A stretch of 40,430 nucleotides of DNA from Lachnospiraceae bacterium UBA7205 (GTDB lineage Bacteria > Bacillota > Clostridia > Lachnospirales > Lachnospiraceae). Each line of letters starts with the position of its first letter. The first letter of the stretch is position 1. Shown piece after piece: positions 7,055 through 14,902 of this stretch. Where the stretch lies: NCBI GenBank assembly GCA_002490665.1, contig DKUL01000054.1, forward strand, positions 1-40,430, read 5' to 3'. A program made the position numbers and the translations under genes. The notes beneath the pieces were generated by a model. That model saw only the letters and a program-made list of their open reading frames with translations, ran no database searches and was not told the origin of the DNA.

Positions 7055-9103
7055 TTGTTGAAGAAAATATATTTTATTACGATAGAAATATGTATAACAA
7101 TAATATTTGTATATAGTTATGATTTAAATGTACATCCTGTTTGTCTGATTTTAATGTTATGCAATAATTATTACATATGTGCAGTCAATTGGAAATATAC
7201 GGAGTTTGTAATGAAAAAAATAAGATATTTTGCCATAGTTAGTCGTGTTTATGTGGATTTATTGATTTTGTTATATGTTTTTGTGATGCCATATCTTGCA
7301 GATTTTTATTTGCTAGAGCCGGATACGACATTTGGAGATTTTTATTTTCAATATATTGACAACCGGTTTTATATATTTGAGATTGTCGTCATTTCATTGA
7401 CGGTAATTGCGATATTGTGTATTACAGGCAAAGCAGGCATATCGATTCTGCTTACAAGCATACCCATGATGCTTCTTGCCTACGCTGGCAGTATCAAGTT
7501 TGCGGCACGCAATGAACTAATTCGTCTTGATGACTTGAAGCTTACTGAGGCAGCAGGAATGGCAGTTAATTTTTTGGACTTCAGGTTTTCGTTTGTACAG
7601 ATTAGGGTGATTGTAGTCGTAGGGCTGTTTTGCCTTTGCGGATTTCTGGCAGATATTCTATGCAGGAAGTTTGCGGTGCCTGTAAAAGAATCGCGACAGA
7701 TTCCAAAGGTTTTCAGGGCACTGATGAGTGGTGCATGTATTGGTATCATATTTATATATGTGCATTTCTTCATGCATTCCACACAAAATGCATTGGCATT
7801 AGAGGGCAGTCAGATAACGAATGAGGGATATGACAGATTTGTTCTCTACAATTTTTTGAAAAATGAAAAAAATATCGATATCACAACCGATGACATAGAA
7901 AAGAGTTATGTTTATTTTCAGGAAAAGGCAGGGAATGGAGAACCACAGGCTGCCGATAGTGGAAAGGAGCCTACGGTTATCGTCATTATGAATGAGTCCT
8001 GGTGGAATACCGATAATATTGTCAGCAGCAGGATATCATTTTCGACAGACCCCATGGAGCCTTACCATGAGCTTGCTCAAAAATGTTCTTCAGGATATCT
8101 CTCGTCAAATATATTTGGCGGAGGGACAGTCAGCTCGGAGACTGAATTCCTGACAGGGATAAACACAAAATATTTGCTGTCAGATGTCGGTGTTTATGCA
8201 CAGATACGGGAACACAAGGTGCCGTCACTTGTGGATTATTTTCATGCGCTGGATTACCATACGACTGCGATTCATCCGTACTATGGTTTCTTTTACAGCA
8301 GGGACAAGACTTATTCCCTTATGGGATTTGACAAGGTGGTATTTGAGGACAGCATGGATTACACGGATATATATACGAGATACATTTCAGACGAGAGCCT
8401 TGCCAGCCAGATTATTAAGGAATATGAGGACGGCGACAGCCGTACGGATAAAAAACAGTTTATTTTTGCTGTCTCCATAGCGAACCATGACAGGTCGCTG
8501 AACTATAAAATGGATGCCGTGAAAGACTATCCTTATCCGATTCAGGTAACGGTTGAGAATGCAGACCTGTCAGATGCGGATTACAGCGATTTTGTAAATA
8601 CAGTAAATGGCATTTATCTGGCAAATAAGGCGTTTGGACAGCTGGTGGACTATTTTGAAGAGGAGAAGACCCCGGTAGTCGTGGTGATGTATGGAGACCA
8701 TATCCCGTTTTTTGTAGGGAGTGTTCTGGAAGCCATGGGACTAAACGGAAGTGATTTTGAAACGCAGAAACGCCAGTATTCCGTGCCAGTGCTGATGTGG
8801 AGCAATTTCAATGATGACAAGCTTGTTTTCTCGGGAGAAAATATCAGTTATCTGTCACAGATAATACTGGAATACGCCGGACTGCCGGAGGCAGAAATGA
8901 CACGAATCATCCGCAGTGAAAAGGAAATGTTCAGGGCGGATGTCAGAAGATTTGTCGAGGATGCACAGGGACGGCAGATAAAAACCTATCATGATGAACA
9001 GCTGGAAATGGTTCGTCATATAAATGTAATTGACTACGATATTCTGTTTGGCGATAGCACATACAGGGATAATATCTGGCTGCCGCATGAAAAAGGGAAA
9101 TAA
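7055..9103 (+). CDS. LTA-synthase-like membrane sulfatase (phosphoglycerol transferase family)
   Basis: About 680 residues. Several hydrophobic segments (roughly 5-22, 28-45, 62-82, 106-124, 128-145, 183-203, 222-240) anchor it in the membrane. An extracellular alkaline-phosphatase-fold domain follows, with the metal and nucleophile signatures of LtaS-like enzymes: E314 (IMNES), T358 (GGGTVSSETEFL), H478 (ANHD) and D548-H549 (YGDH). Such enzymes transfer phosphoglycerol from phosphatidylglycerol to lipoteichoic acid or other glycans; which acceptor applies here cannot be told. The start is uncertain: TTG codons at 7055 and 7058 lack a clear ribosome binding site, and the ATG at 7211 would remove the first two hydrophobic segments. 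It is monocistronic between a strong terminator and a convergent gene. Confidence 0.75.
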   Translation: MLKKIYFITIEICITIIFVYSYDLNVHPVCLILMLCNNYYICAVNWKYTEFVMKKIRYFAIVSRVYVDLLILLYVFVMPYLADFYLLEPDTTFGDFYFQYIDNRFYIFEIVVISLTVIAILCITGKAGISILLTSIPMMLLAYAGSIKFAARNELIRLDDLKLTEAAGMAVNFLDFRFSFVQIRVIVVVGLFCLCGFLADILCRKFAVPVKESRQIPKVFRALMSGACIGIIFIYVHFFMHSTQNALALEGSQITNEGYDRFVLYNFLKNEKNIDITTDDIEKSYVYFQEKAGNGEPQAADSGKEPTVIVIMNESWWNTDNIVSSRISFSTDPMEPYHELAQKCSSGYLSSNIFGGGTVSSETEFLTGINTKYLLSDVGVYAQIREHKVPSLVDYFHALDYHTTAIHPYYGFFYSRDKTYSLMGFDKVVFEDSMDYTDIYTRYISDESLASQIIKEYEDGDSRTDKKQFIFAVSIANHDRSLNYKMDAVKDYPYPIQVTVENADLSDADYSDFVNTVNGIYLANKAFGQLVDYFEEEKTPVVVVMYGDHIPFFVGSVLEAMGLNGSDFETQKRQYSVPVLMWSNFNDDKLVFSGENISYLSQIILEYAGLPEAEMTRIIRSEKEMFRADVRRFVEDAQGRQIKTYHDEQLEMVRHINVIDYDILFGDSTYRDNIWLPHEKGK

Positions 9104-9114
9104 GTCGCGTGCTT

Positions 9115-9429
9115 TCAGTCAGCCTTTTTGTCAGAAGATACCTGCAATCTTAGGATTTCAGCCTGGAGTTGTTCGATAATATAATCCTTTTGCGCAAGTG
9201 CGGAATCCTTCTGTGCAAGTGCAGATTCTTTTTGCGCAAGTGCGGAATCCTTCTGCTTAATAATAAAGTCCTTTTCCGCGAGTTCGGCTTTATGCTGGTT
9301 CTGGATGGTATGCATAATCCGCAGTCCGTCCTCGCGTGCTTCACACCAGTAGCGTACAGCCTCGTCCTGATTGAGGTTATACATGGTTTCACCGGTCTGT
9401 TCAAGAATATCATCGTTGTGAGCGATCAT
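9115..9429 (-). CDS. Coiled-coil protein; likely C-terminal half of the split Rpn-family gene upstream
   Basis: 104 residues. The first ~50 (DEAVRYWCEAREDGLR) resemble the usual middle of Rpn-family proteins after the nuclease domain. The rest is a heptad-like coiled coil built from repeated KDSALAQ units. The ORF overlaps the end of the Rpn ORF by 20 bases in another frame, and removing one base near 9430 would fuse the two into one normal-length Rpn protein. However, GGAGG stands about 9 nt before this ATG, so separate translation from the same mRNA is also possible. I favour a split or frameshifted gene. Confidence 0.6.
   Translation of the reverse strand: MIAHNDDILEQTGETMYNLNQDEAVRYWCEAREDGLRIMHTIQNQHKAELAEKDFIIKQKDSALAQKESALAQKDSALAQKDYIIEQLQAEILRLQVSSDKKAD
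9187..9260 (-). repeat. 21-bp tandem repeat encoding the KDSALAQ heptads
   Basis: Three to four units of the type TGCGCAAGTGCGGAATCCTTC (plus strand), the first and third identical. Unit length equals one heptad, so copy changes keep both frame and coiled-coil register. Confidence 0.85.
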
Positions 9430-10042
9430 CTTTAATTACCTCCGGTAATTTTTCCTCCCAGGTTTTTGCTTTGAAAAGACGAGCCCAGAAGTCAATCTTG
9501 TATGCCTTGTCCTCGCCTGTTGCAAGATTTATCTGATTTAAGTCTAACACATTTAAGGTGAATTTGTCATTATAAATGTAGTGTTTTCTGACATTCATCA
9601 GCTTATTCGTGGCATAGAATTCGGGATAATCCGGAAATGGGGTAAAGTCAAGGATGCCGATGTGACAGGCAGGCTTGATTTGGGAATAATCTTCGCCGCG
9701 TTTGAGGTTGTTGAATACATTGCAGAGGTAGATTAGCGAACGGTCATTCCAGAAATCCTGCTTTACCACCTGTACCTCAAGGTTTATGACCATCGCATTG
9801 TTGAGCATTACCTTGAGGTCTAGAATAAAAGTTTTTTCGTCATAAGCTTTCCCGGGCTGAATGGGATTTAAAATGGTGACAGACCTGATATTTTCAGGAT
9901 TCAGGTGGAGCAGAGAGGAGATAAGCCCTTTTAGGACAGTTGTGTTCTGCTGCATTACAGCGCGGAACATGTAATCATTTGTCAAAGTGTAATCAATCTT
10001 ACCGGATGCGTTTTCATAGGTACTTTGCTGTTTTTGGCTCAT
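9410..10042 (-). CDS. Rpn-family nuclease domain protein (PD-(D/E)XK), C-terminus in another frame
   Basis: 210 residues. The N-terminus LTNDYMFRAVM and the core ILDLKVMLNN...INLEVQ supply the D and E-x-Q of the PD-(D/E)XK fold; HIGILDFTPFPD and the LNVLDLNQI strand are typical family landmarks. Function by family: DNase promoting recombination, often treated as transposase-like. The ORF ends at TGA (9412-9410) soon after WEEKLPEVIK, where relatives continue; the missing part is the overlapping ORF at 9115-9429. The ATG at 10042 has an AAGGAATTGGAAGA stretch upstream. A dispersed 55-nt hairpin repeat (10067-10121) stands just upstream and may carry the promoter. Confidence 0.8.
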   Translation of the reverse strand: MSQKQQSTYENASGKIDYTLTNDYMFRAVMQQNTTVLKGLISSLLHLNPENIRSVTILNPIQPGKAYDEKTFILDLKVMLNNAMVINLEVQVVKQDFWNDRSLIYLCNVFNNLKRGEDYSQIKPACHIGILDFTPFPDYPEFYATNKLMNVRKHYIYNDKFTLNVLDLNQINLATGEDKAYKIDFWARLFKAKTWEEKLPEVIKDDRSQR

Positions 10043-10066
10043 TTCATTCTTCCAATTCCTTCATAT

Positions 10067-10121
10067 TGTGGTTGTGCGCATCATATTATACTGATTGGTC
10101 AGTCTTTTCGAACGCCAGTAT
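10067..10121 (-). repeat. Dispersed 55-nt hairpin repeat, copy 1
   Basis: On the minus strand ATACTGGCGTTC-GAAAAGACT-GACCAATCAGTAT, then AATATGATGCGCACAACCACA. It is the same length as, and clearly homologous to, copies at 12321 and 40376. The distal stem (CCAATC) has diverged. It contains TATAAT and lies 25 nt before the Rpn gene. Confidence 0.85.
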
Positions 10122-10222
10122 AATCCGGAATCCGCGTACCACAGAAATAATTATACCGGGGAAAGATTATGCAGGCAAGGTGCTATTTTTTACATTTCAC
10201 AGAAAATGCGTTCGCACAATTG

Positions 10223-10669
10223 CTATGATTTGCATTGGCTGCACTGTCCGGCAAGTGTGGTATCCAGCTTGGCAATGCGGGCTTTTGTTTGAGAAATCTG
10301 CACGTCTAATTCAGCAATCAACGCATCTTTCTTTGCAATATTAGCACTGGATTCAGTGATAAGCATGTCTTTTTCCGCAGTCAGCATGTCTTTCTCGCTG
10401 ATTAGGATGTCCAGTTCGGCGGCAAGTGCGTAAAACTCGGCGATTTGGGCATCATTTTTGGCAATGTGCGTGTCAAAATCGTCGATTAACGCGTTGAGCC
10501 GTATGATTTCAGCCCTGTAGCCGGCAAGTTTTTCCTCGGTATGCTTTTCGCGTGCTGTCAGCTCTGCTTTCCGGGTGAGAAGCTCCCGGATGGTTTCCTG
10601 AGACTGGATTTCCGGGAAAGCATATTCGCGATTTCTGATAAGCTGGCTGTTTGTGGTATTGTTATCCAT
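10223..10669 (-). CDS. Coiled-coil protein of unknown function
   Basis: 148 residues, almost entirely helical with heptad-like repeats (KDMLTAEKDMLITES, KKDALIAELDVQIS). No signal peptide or membrane segment is evident. The repeat style is similar to the tail of the split Rpn protein at 9115-9429. It ends GQCSQCKS. The start at 10669 is followed by DNNTTNSQL and preceded by GAAAGGAAA. Real coding potential is supported by the long regular coiled coil; function unknown. It may itself be a detached Rpn C-terminal tail. Confidence 0.6.
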   Translation of the reverse strand: MDNNTTNSQLIRNREYAFPEIQSQETIRELLTRKAELTAREKHTEEKLAGYRAEIIRLNALIDDFDTHIAKNDAQIAEFYALAAELDILISEKDMLTAEKDMLITESSANIAKKDALIAELDVQISQTKARIAKLDTTLAGQCSQCKS

Positions 10670-10892
10670 GTTTTAATTTTCCTTTCGTAAATAAGTTTAG
10701 TTTGTTGATAAAACCATTATATCCTATGCTGAGCTTTTTGACATTGGACTCGTAGTCCAAAATAGAGACAAAAATGCAAGATAACCAAATATTAGAAATG
10801 ATTGAAAAACTGAGCAGGGTAGTGTAAAATGGGTTCTGGCAGCATTGTAAGCAGGATGGGGGCACTAGTTTCCCATGGCGGAGGAGGAAGGA
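10670..10892 (+). other. Intergenic region upstream of the pilus operon
   Basis: It holds the short perfect palindrome TTGGACT-CGT-AGTCCAA (10744-10760), a possible operator, between the divergent coiled-coil gene and the first prepilin. No confident -10/-35 pair and no gene seen. Confidence 0.35.
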
Positions 10893-11366
10893 ATGCAGGG
10901 TACAAAAGACAGTAAAGGATTCAGCCTGATAGAGCTGGTGGTGGTGGTTGCAGTGATGGCAGTCCTCATCGGTATCGTGGCGCCGGAGTTTTACAGGTAT
11001 GTGGAAAAAAGCAGGCGCTCTGTTGACCTGAAGCAGGCGCGCACAATGGCGGAGGTTTATGATATCCTGAAAGCTACGGAGGACATCGCGTCGATAGGCG
11101 GGTACGACTGTATCGAAACGTGGAACGTGGACCAGGCGGCAATGTATGACTATGACACATATGCATCCAGCAGCGTGATGATGTACAGGGTGTTTGCACA
11201 GATGGGGGGCGTGCCTGTTTCCAGGACGAATAAGGACTACTTTTTCACGGTTATATATAATGGAAACGGGATTCGGGCAATCTACCTGGACGAGCTGCCC
11301 CTGGATATGAAAACAAAACTTTATCCGGATGATGGTTCGTTCTATAAAAATGGCTTTGAAAAATAA
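10893..11366 (+). CDS. Type IV prepilin, first gene of the pilus operon
   Basis: 157 residues from the ATG at 10893, chosen because AGGAGG (10882-10887) lies 5 nt upstream and gives a normal 9-residue leader MQGTKDSKG before FSLIELVVVVAVMAVLIGIV; the ATG at 10875 overlaps that ribosome binding site. The mature protein keeps E5 and the APEFYRYVEKSR motif of the pilins in region 1, but its C-terminal domain (DYDTYASSSVMMYRVF; YFFTVIYNGNGIRAIYLDE) is different. It may be a major or an abundant minor pilin of the operon and is the substrate of the peptidase encoded next. Confidence 0.85.
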   Translation: MQGTKDSKGFSLIELVVVVAVMAVLIGIVAPEFYRYVEKSRRSVDLKQARTMAEVYDILKATEDIASIGGYDCIETWNVDQAAMYDYDTYASSSVMMYRVFAQMGGVPVSRTNKDYFFTVIYNGNGIRAIYLDELPLDMKTKLYPDDGSFYKNGFEK

Positions 11367-11455
11367 CCGTCTGGAATCTGAAACCTTGTCTGACCGGAGC
11401 AGTCATGGATGAAAATCCCAAAAAATAGACAAAATCCCTGTGAAGTTCTTGCAAA

Positions 11456-11484
11456 TTGCCATATAAGGGTGTAAACTTTATAGT
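11456..11484 (+). promoter_or_regulatory. Putative promoter for the prepilin peptidase gene
   Basis: TTGCCA (11456-11461), 17-nt spacer, TATAGT (11479-11484), 37 nt before the ATG. Confidence 0.5.
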
Positions 11485-11520
11485 ATAAATTTACATATTA
11501 GAACGAAGAGGATACAGTAT

Positions 11521-12276
11521 ATGTTATATACAATAGTCATTGCAATCATCATATTCCTCTACGGAATTATTATCGGCAGCTTTCTGAATGTATGTATCTA
11601 CCGTCTGCCGAAAAAGGAAAACATCGTGACGACAAGAAGCCACTGCATGAGCTGTGGATATCAGTTAAAATGGTACGATTTGATTCCCTTGTTCAGCTGG
11701 CTGGCGCTGCGGGGCAGATGCCGTAAATGCAAGGCAGAGATATCTGTCCAGTACCCGGTTGTTGAAGCGTTGAACGGAGTGTTGTACCTGATTGTATTTT
11801 TGTGCTGCGGAGTGAGTATTGAGACCTTGCTCTACTGCCTGATGGCGAGTGCACTGCTGGCACTGAGTGTCATCGATTTCAGAACTTTTGAAATCCCAGT
11901 GGGGTTTAATGTATTTATAGCAGTGTTGGGGCTGGTGCGTGTACTCACGGATATATCAAACTGGAGTGAGTATGCAATCGGCTTTTTTGTGGTAAGCATA
12001 CCGCTTTACATAATATATTTCGTGACAAAGGGCAGGGGAATCGGCGGAGGCGACATCAAGCTGATGGCGGCAAGCGGGCTCCTGCTGGGATGGAAGTGCA
12101 ATATCCTTGCCTTTCTGCTTGGCTGTATCCTTGGTTCGGTTATCCATATACTGCGCATGCGCCTGACTAAGGCAGAGCATGTACTTGCCATGGGACCGTA
12201 CCTTTCTGCCGGTATATATGTTTGTGCCCTTTGGGGAACCGGTCTGCTGGACTGGTATTTATCGTTTTATGGATGA
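11521..12276 (+). CDS. pilD: Prepilin peptidase / N-methyltransferase (type IV leader peptidase)
   Basis: 251 residues and strongly hydrophobic, with about eight membrane segments. The N-terminal methyltransferase-type domain has GSFLNVCIYRLP and the zinc-binding pairs C-M-S-C and C-R-K-C. The two catalytic aspartates of this aspartyl protease family are visible in SVIDFRTFEIP and GGGDIKLMAA. It cleaves the leader of prepilins after G and methylates the new N-terminus. Substrates in this window are the three region-1 pilins and at least four prepilins of this operon. Full length for the family, with a normal ATG. Confidence 0.95.
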   Translation: MLYTIVIAIIIFLYGIIIGSFLNVCIYRLPKKENIVTTRSHCMSCGYQLKWYDLIPLFSWLALRGRCRKCKAEISVQYPVVEALNGVLYLIVFLCCGVSIETLLYCLMASALLALSVIDFRTFEIPVGFNVFIAVLGLVRVLTDISNWSEYAIGFFVVSIPLYIIYFVTKGRGIGGGDIKLMAASGLLLGWKCNILAFLLGCILGSVIHILRMRLTKAEHVLAMGPYLSAGIYVCALWGTGLLDWYLSFYG

Positions 12277-12320
12277 TGGGATAGGCTTCACCCGATACGT
12301 AATGGCAATACTTGAAAGAT

Positions 12321-12375
12321 ATACTGGCGGTCGAAAAGAATGACCGCTCAGTATAAGGTGATGCGCACAACCGCA
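12321..12375 (+). repeat. Dispersed 55-nt hairpin repeat, copy 2
   Basis: ATACTGGCGGTC (12321-12332) pairs with GACCGCTCAGTAT (12342-12354) with one bulged A, followed by AAGGTGATGCGCACAACCGCA. It differs from copy 3 (40376-40430) at only about three positions. Confidence 0.9.
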
Positions 12376-12445
12376 TAAGGAAATATGCCGCTTTGCGGCT
12401 GCGGTTGGCGCGATACTCACGGCAGATTTCATCTGTCGTGAGTAT
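12362..12445 (+). promoter_or_regulatory. Two further stem-loops between the repeat and pilM
   Basis: Stem 2 is ACAACCGCA...TGCGGTTG enclosing GCCGC-TTT-GCGGC (about 12366-12407). Stem 3 is a 15-bp hairpin ATACTCACGGCAGAT / ATCTGTCGTGAGTAT (12413-12445) with loop TTC, followed by AATGCATAG and then the ribosome binding site. With copy 2 of the dispersed repeat this makes about 125 nt of continuous structure ahead of pilM. It may be a compound mobile repeat or an RNA regulator; there is no U-run for termination. Confidence 0.65.
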
Positions 12446-12472
12446 AATGCATAGAGAGAGGATGAAAATAAA

Positions 12473-14032
12473 ATGGCAAAAAGAATGCTAAGCATTGAAG
12501 TGGGCTGTTCTGCGACCAAAATCGTAGAAATGGACTACCAGTCCAAGAAACCAAGGGTATACAGGTGTGTTGACGTAAAGACGCCGGAGGGGGCTGTCAG
12601 GGACGGCTATCTGAATCCGGAGAAGATGGAAGTCCTGAAGGATGCAGTGAAAGAGGCGCTTAAGGCGAATAAAATCAGGACAAAAAGGGTTCTCTTTACA
12701 GTCTTTTCCGGAAAAATCATTACGCGTGAGATTGTGCTTCCGGGTGTAAAGACGCACCAGATTAATGCGATTATTGAGTCGAATGTCACGGAATATTTTC
12801 CAATTGAGCTTAGTGATTACAAAATAACCCATATGCATATTTCCACTTTCAGGGAGGGTGAAAATGTAGGAAAACACAAAGTTCTTGTCATTGCGGCAGA
12901 AAAAGTTCTGATCGAGGGTTACGAAAAGCTGGCTGAACAGCTTGGGCTGAACATTGTCGATATAGATTATGCAGGAAACAGTGTATTTCAGGCGACAAAG
13001 CAGAGTGCGGGCGCCGAGGCAATTATGGCAGTCAAGGTCGAGGGGGAGAACGCCCTCGTCACGATTATCCGGCAGGGCACCATGGTGATGCAGCGTACCG
13101 TGAATTACAATATCGGGTATCAGGACGATGAGCCGGTATCGATGGACGATGCGGCAAGGGTGCTTGTAGGAACCGTCCTGCGAGTGATTGATTTCTATGT
13201 ATCGAATAATGAAGACAACCGCATCGAGCAGATATACATCATGGGAGACGGCTCGAAGGAGTCAATGATTCTTGACATGATGGTGGAACAGACGCAGCTC
13301 CCATGCCGGGTGCTTGACACTGTCAGGGGGACTGTCATCGGCAAAAAGGCGGAATTTGTGCCGCTCAATGTATTTGCGGCAGCCATCGGAGCCGGAATCA
13401 GCAGCGTTGGATTTGATGCGGACAAGGAAAAGGAACGGCATGAGACGAATTATGTGTCAGCGTCTGTGCTGATGATACTGTTTTTTATCGTCATGACCGG
13501 AGCGCTGCTTTCCTTTGCGCTGATACCGTATAATTCAGCGTTGATGGAACAAAAGGATTTGGAGAAGAAACAGCAGCAGTATGAACCTGCCCGCGTCGTT
13601 CACGACCAGTATCTGGGAATGAAACAGCTTCTGAGCAAAGTCAGATATGGGCATGCGCTGACAGAGCGCAGTAATGACAGCATACTCGATTTCCTGTCCG
13701 AGCTGGAGGATAAAATGCCTGCGGACGTGGAATTTACGGAGTTTGTGTCAGATGATGAGCAGTGTGTGATTACGATGCGTGTTGCGGACAAGGAGACGGC
13801 GGCAGGTGTCATTGAAATATTCCGGGATTTTGAGTCATTGCTGAGTGTCACGGTGGAGAGCATTACAGAAGAAAAAGACGGAGACGGCAAGGATATATCA
13901 GAAGAAGATGGAAGTTCAACGATTTATTTTACCATTAACTGTGTATATGTGGTCACAGAATACGAGGATCCCGCCTTGGCAGCTACGGAAGTATCTGATG
14001 AAAGTGCGGCAGCTGCGGAGAGTGTTGAATAA
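12473..14032 (+). CDS. pilM: PilM-PilN fusion, type IV pilus inner-membrane assembly protein
   Basis: 519 residues. Residues 1-325 are an actin-like PilM ATPase domain (SIEVGCSATKIVEM phosphate-1-like loop; IEQIYIMGDGSKE near 251; FAAAIGAG near 301). A single membrane segment (about 329-352) follows, then a coiled coil and a PilN-like extracytoplasmic domain (ILDFLSELEDKMPADVEFTEF), ending in an acidic A/E-rich tail. PilM normally binds the cytoplasmic tail of a separate PilN; here the two are one chain. It would link the cytoplasmic motor to the PilO-like protein encoded 12 nt downstream. GAGAGAGG lies upstream of the ATG. Confidence 0.85.
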   Translation: MAKRMLSIEVGCSATKIVEMDYQSKKPRVYRCVDVKTPEGAVRDGYLNPEKMEVLKDAVKEALKANKIRTKRVLFTVFSGKIITREIVLPGVKTHQINAIIESNVTEYFPIELSDYKITHMHISTFREGENVGKHKVLVIAAEKVLIEGYEKLAEQLGLNIVDIDYAGNSVFQATKQSAGAEAIMAVKVEGENALVTIIRQGTMVMQRTVNYNIGYQDDEPVSMDDAARVLVGTVLRVIDFYVSNNEDNRIEQIYIMGDGSKESMILDMMVEQTQLPCRVLDTVRGTVIGKKAEFVPLNVFAAAIGAGISSVGFDADKEKERHETNYVSASVLMILFFIVMTGALLSFALIPYNSALMEQKDLEKKQQQYEPARVVHDQYLGMKQLLSKVRYGHALTERSNDSILDFLSELEDKMPADVEFTEFVSDDEQCVITMRVADKETAAGVIEIFRDFESLLSVTVESITEEKDGDGKDISEEDGSSTIYFTINCVYVVTEYEDPALAATEVSDESAAAAESVE

Positions 14033-14044
14033 GGGGGGAGCGTC

Positions 14045-14902
14045 ATGGGCGAGAAAAAGGTAAAGTTAGAGAAAACCAAGGAAAAAAAGGTCAAGGAAAA
14101 AAAAGTTAAAGATAAGAAAAACGGTCTGGATGTCAAGAAACTGAAAAATTATTTCAATAAAAATACTTTTTTGGGGATTACCCTTGTGGGAATGGTAGTG
14201 CTTGTCCTGGTATACGTGTTTGTGTTTCTTGATTATCAGGAAAAAACGACTGAGGTACAGGCAGCCAACGACGAACTGTCAAAGTCGCTGAAAGAGCTTG
14301 AGGAATATTTCAACAATATGGAGAAATACCAGACAGAGATTAGTGAGTACAAGATGGCTGTCAGTGACATCATGTCGGAGTATCCCGCAGACGCAAGGGA
14401 AGAGGATATCATTATGCTTGCTGTACAGATGCAGGAAAAAAATGCGATTACGTATGAAAGCATCAGCATGGATGAGAGCGAGTCGCTGTATTATATACCG
14501 GCAGATGAGATTGCAGCAGCGGACATTGAAGGTTTTTCGGATGAACTCGTATTTGTGAAAAAAAGCGGTACATACCTGAATACGACAAACTATGATAACC
14601 TGAAGGGGTGTATTGCACAGATTTATGACTCTGACAATAGAATTGGCATAGAGGAGATATTGTATTCAAAAAATGAGTCAGACGGCACGCTGGATGGGAA
14701 TATTGTTCTTTCTTTCTACAGTGCGAAGGGAACCGGAAAGGAGTATGAGGCGCCCGATATAGCCAAATACTTAAGTGGTACGAAAGATCTGTTCCGGACA
14801 GATAAGGTTGCTGCAAGTGGTTATGAGCCGGAAGGCGATGGTGAAGGTGATGAAAATGCTGATGAAACAGGCGAAGGTCAGGACGAGCAGGAAACTCGGT
14901 AA
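14045..14902 (+). CDS. PilO-like type IV pilus alignment protein
   Basis: 285 residues. A very lysine-rich cytoplasmic N-terminus (1-40) is followed by one membrane segment (41-63), a coiled coil (65-105) and an extracytoplasmic domain with PADAREEDIIMLAVQMQEKNAITYESI, the arrangement of PilO. The C-terminal tail is acidic (E/D/G-rich). Position right after the PilM-PilN fusion supports the assignment; sequence similarity alone is weak. GGGGGGAG precedes the ATG. Its 3' end overlaps the next gene. Confidence 0.7.
   Translation: MGEKKVKLEKTKEKKVKEKKVKDKKNGLDVKKLKNYFNKNTFLGITLVGMVVLVLVYVFVFLDYQEKTTEVQAANDELSKSLKELEEYFNNMEKYQTEISEYKMAVSDIMSEYPADAREEDIIMLAVQMQEKNAITYESISMDESESLYYIPADEIAAADIEGFSDELVFVKKSGTYLNTTNYDNLKGCIAQIYDSDNRIGIEEILYSKNESDGTLDGNIVLSFYSAKGTGKEYEAPDIAKYLSGTKDLFRTDKVAASGYEPEGDGEGDENADETGEGQDEQETR

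Noticed and set aside
9187..9260. CRISPR-like repeats
   Set aside because: The repeats are contiguous 21-bp units without spacers and encode coiled-coil heptads in frame.
10662..10865. 67-residue minus-strand ORF before the pilus operon
   Set aside because: Low complexity, no ribosome binding site and no recognisable domain; it overlaps the likely promoter region.
12167..12376. Minus-strand ORF and similar pieces at 40350-40425 with the phrase CASPYTERS
   Set aside because: The phrase is just the reverse translation of the 55-nt repeat; it is not a conserved protein start, and pdxK has its own ATG and AGGAGG downstream.
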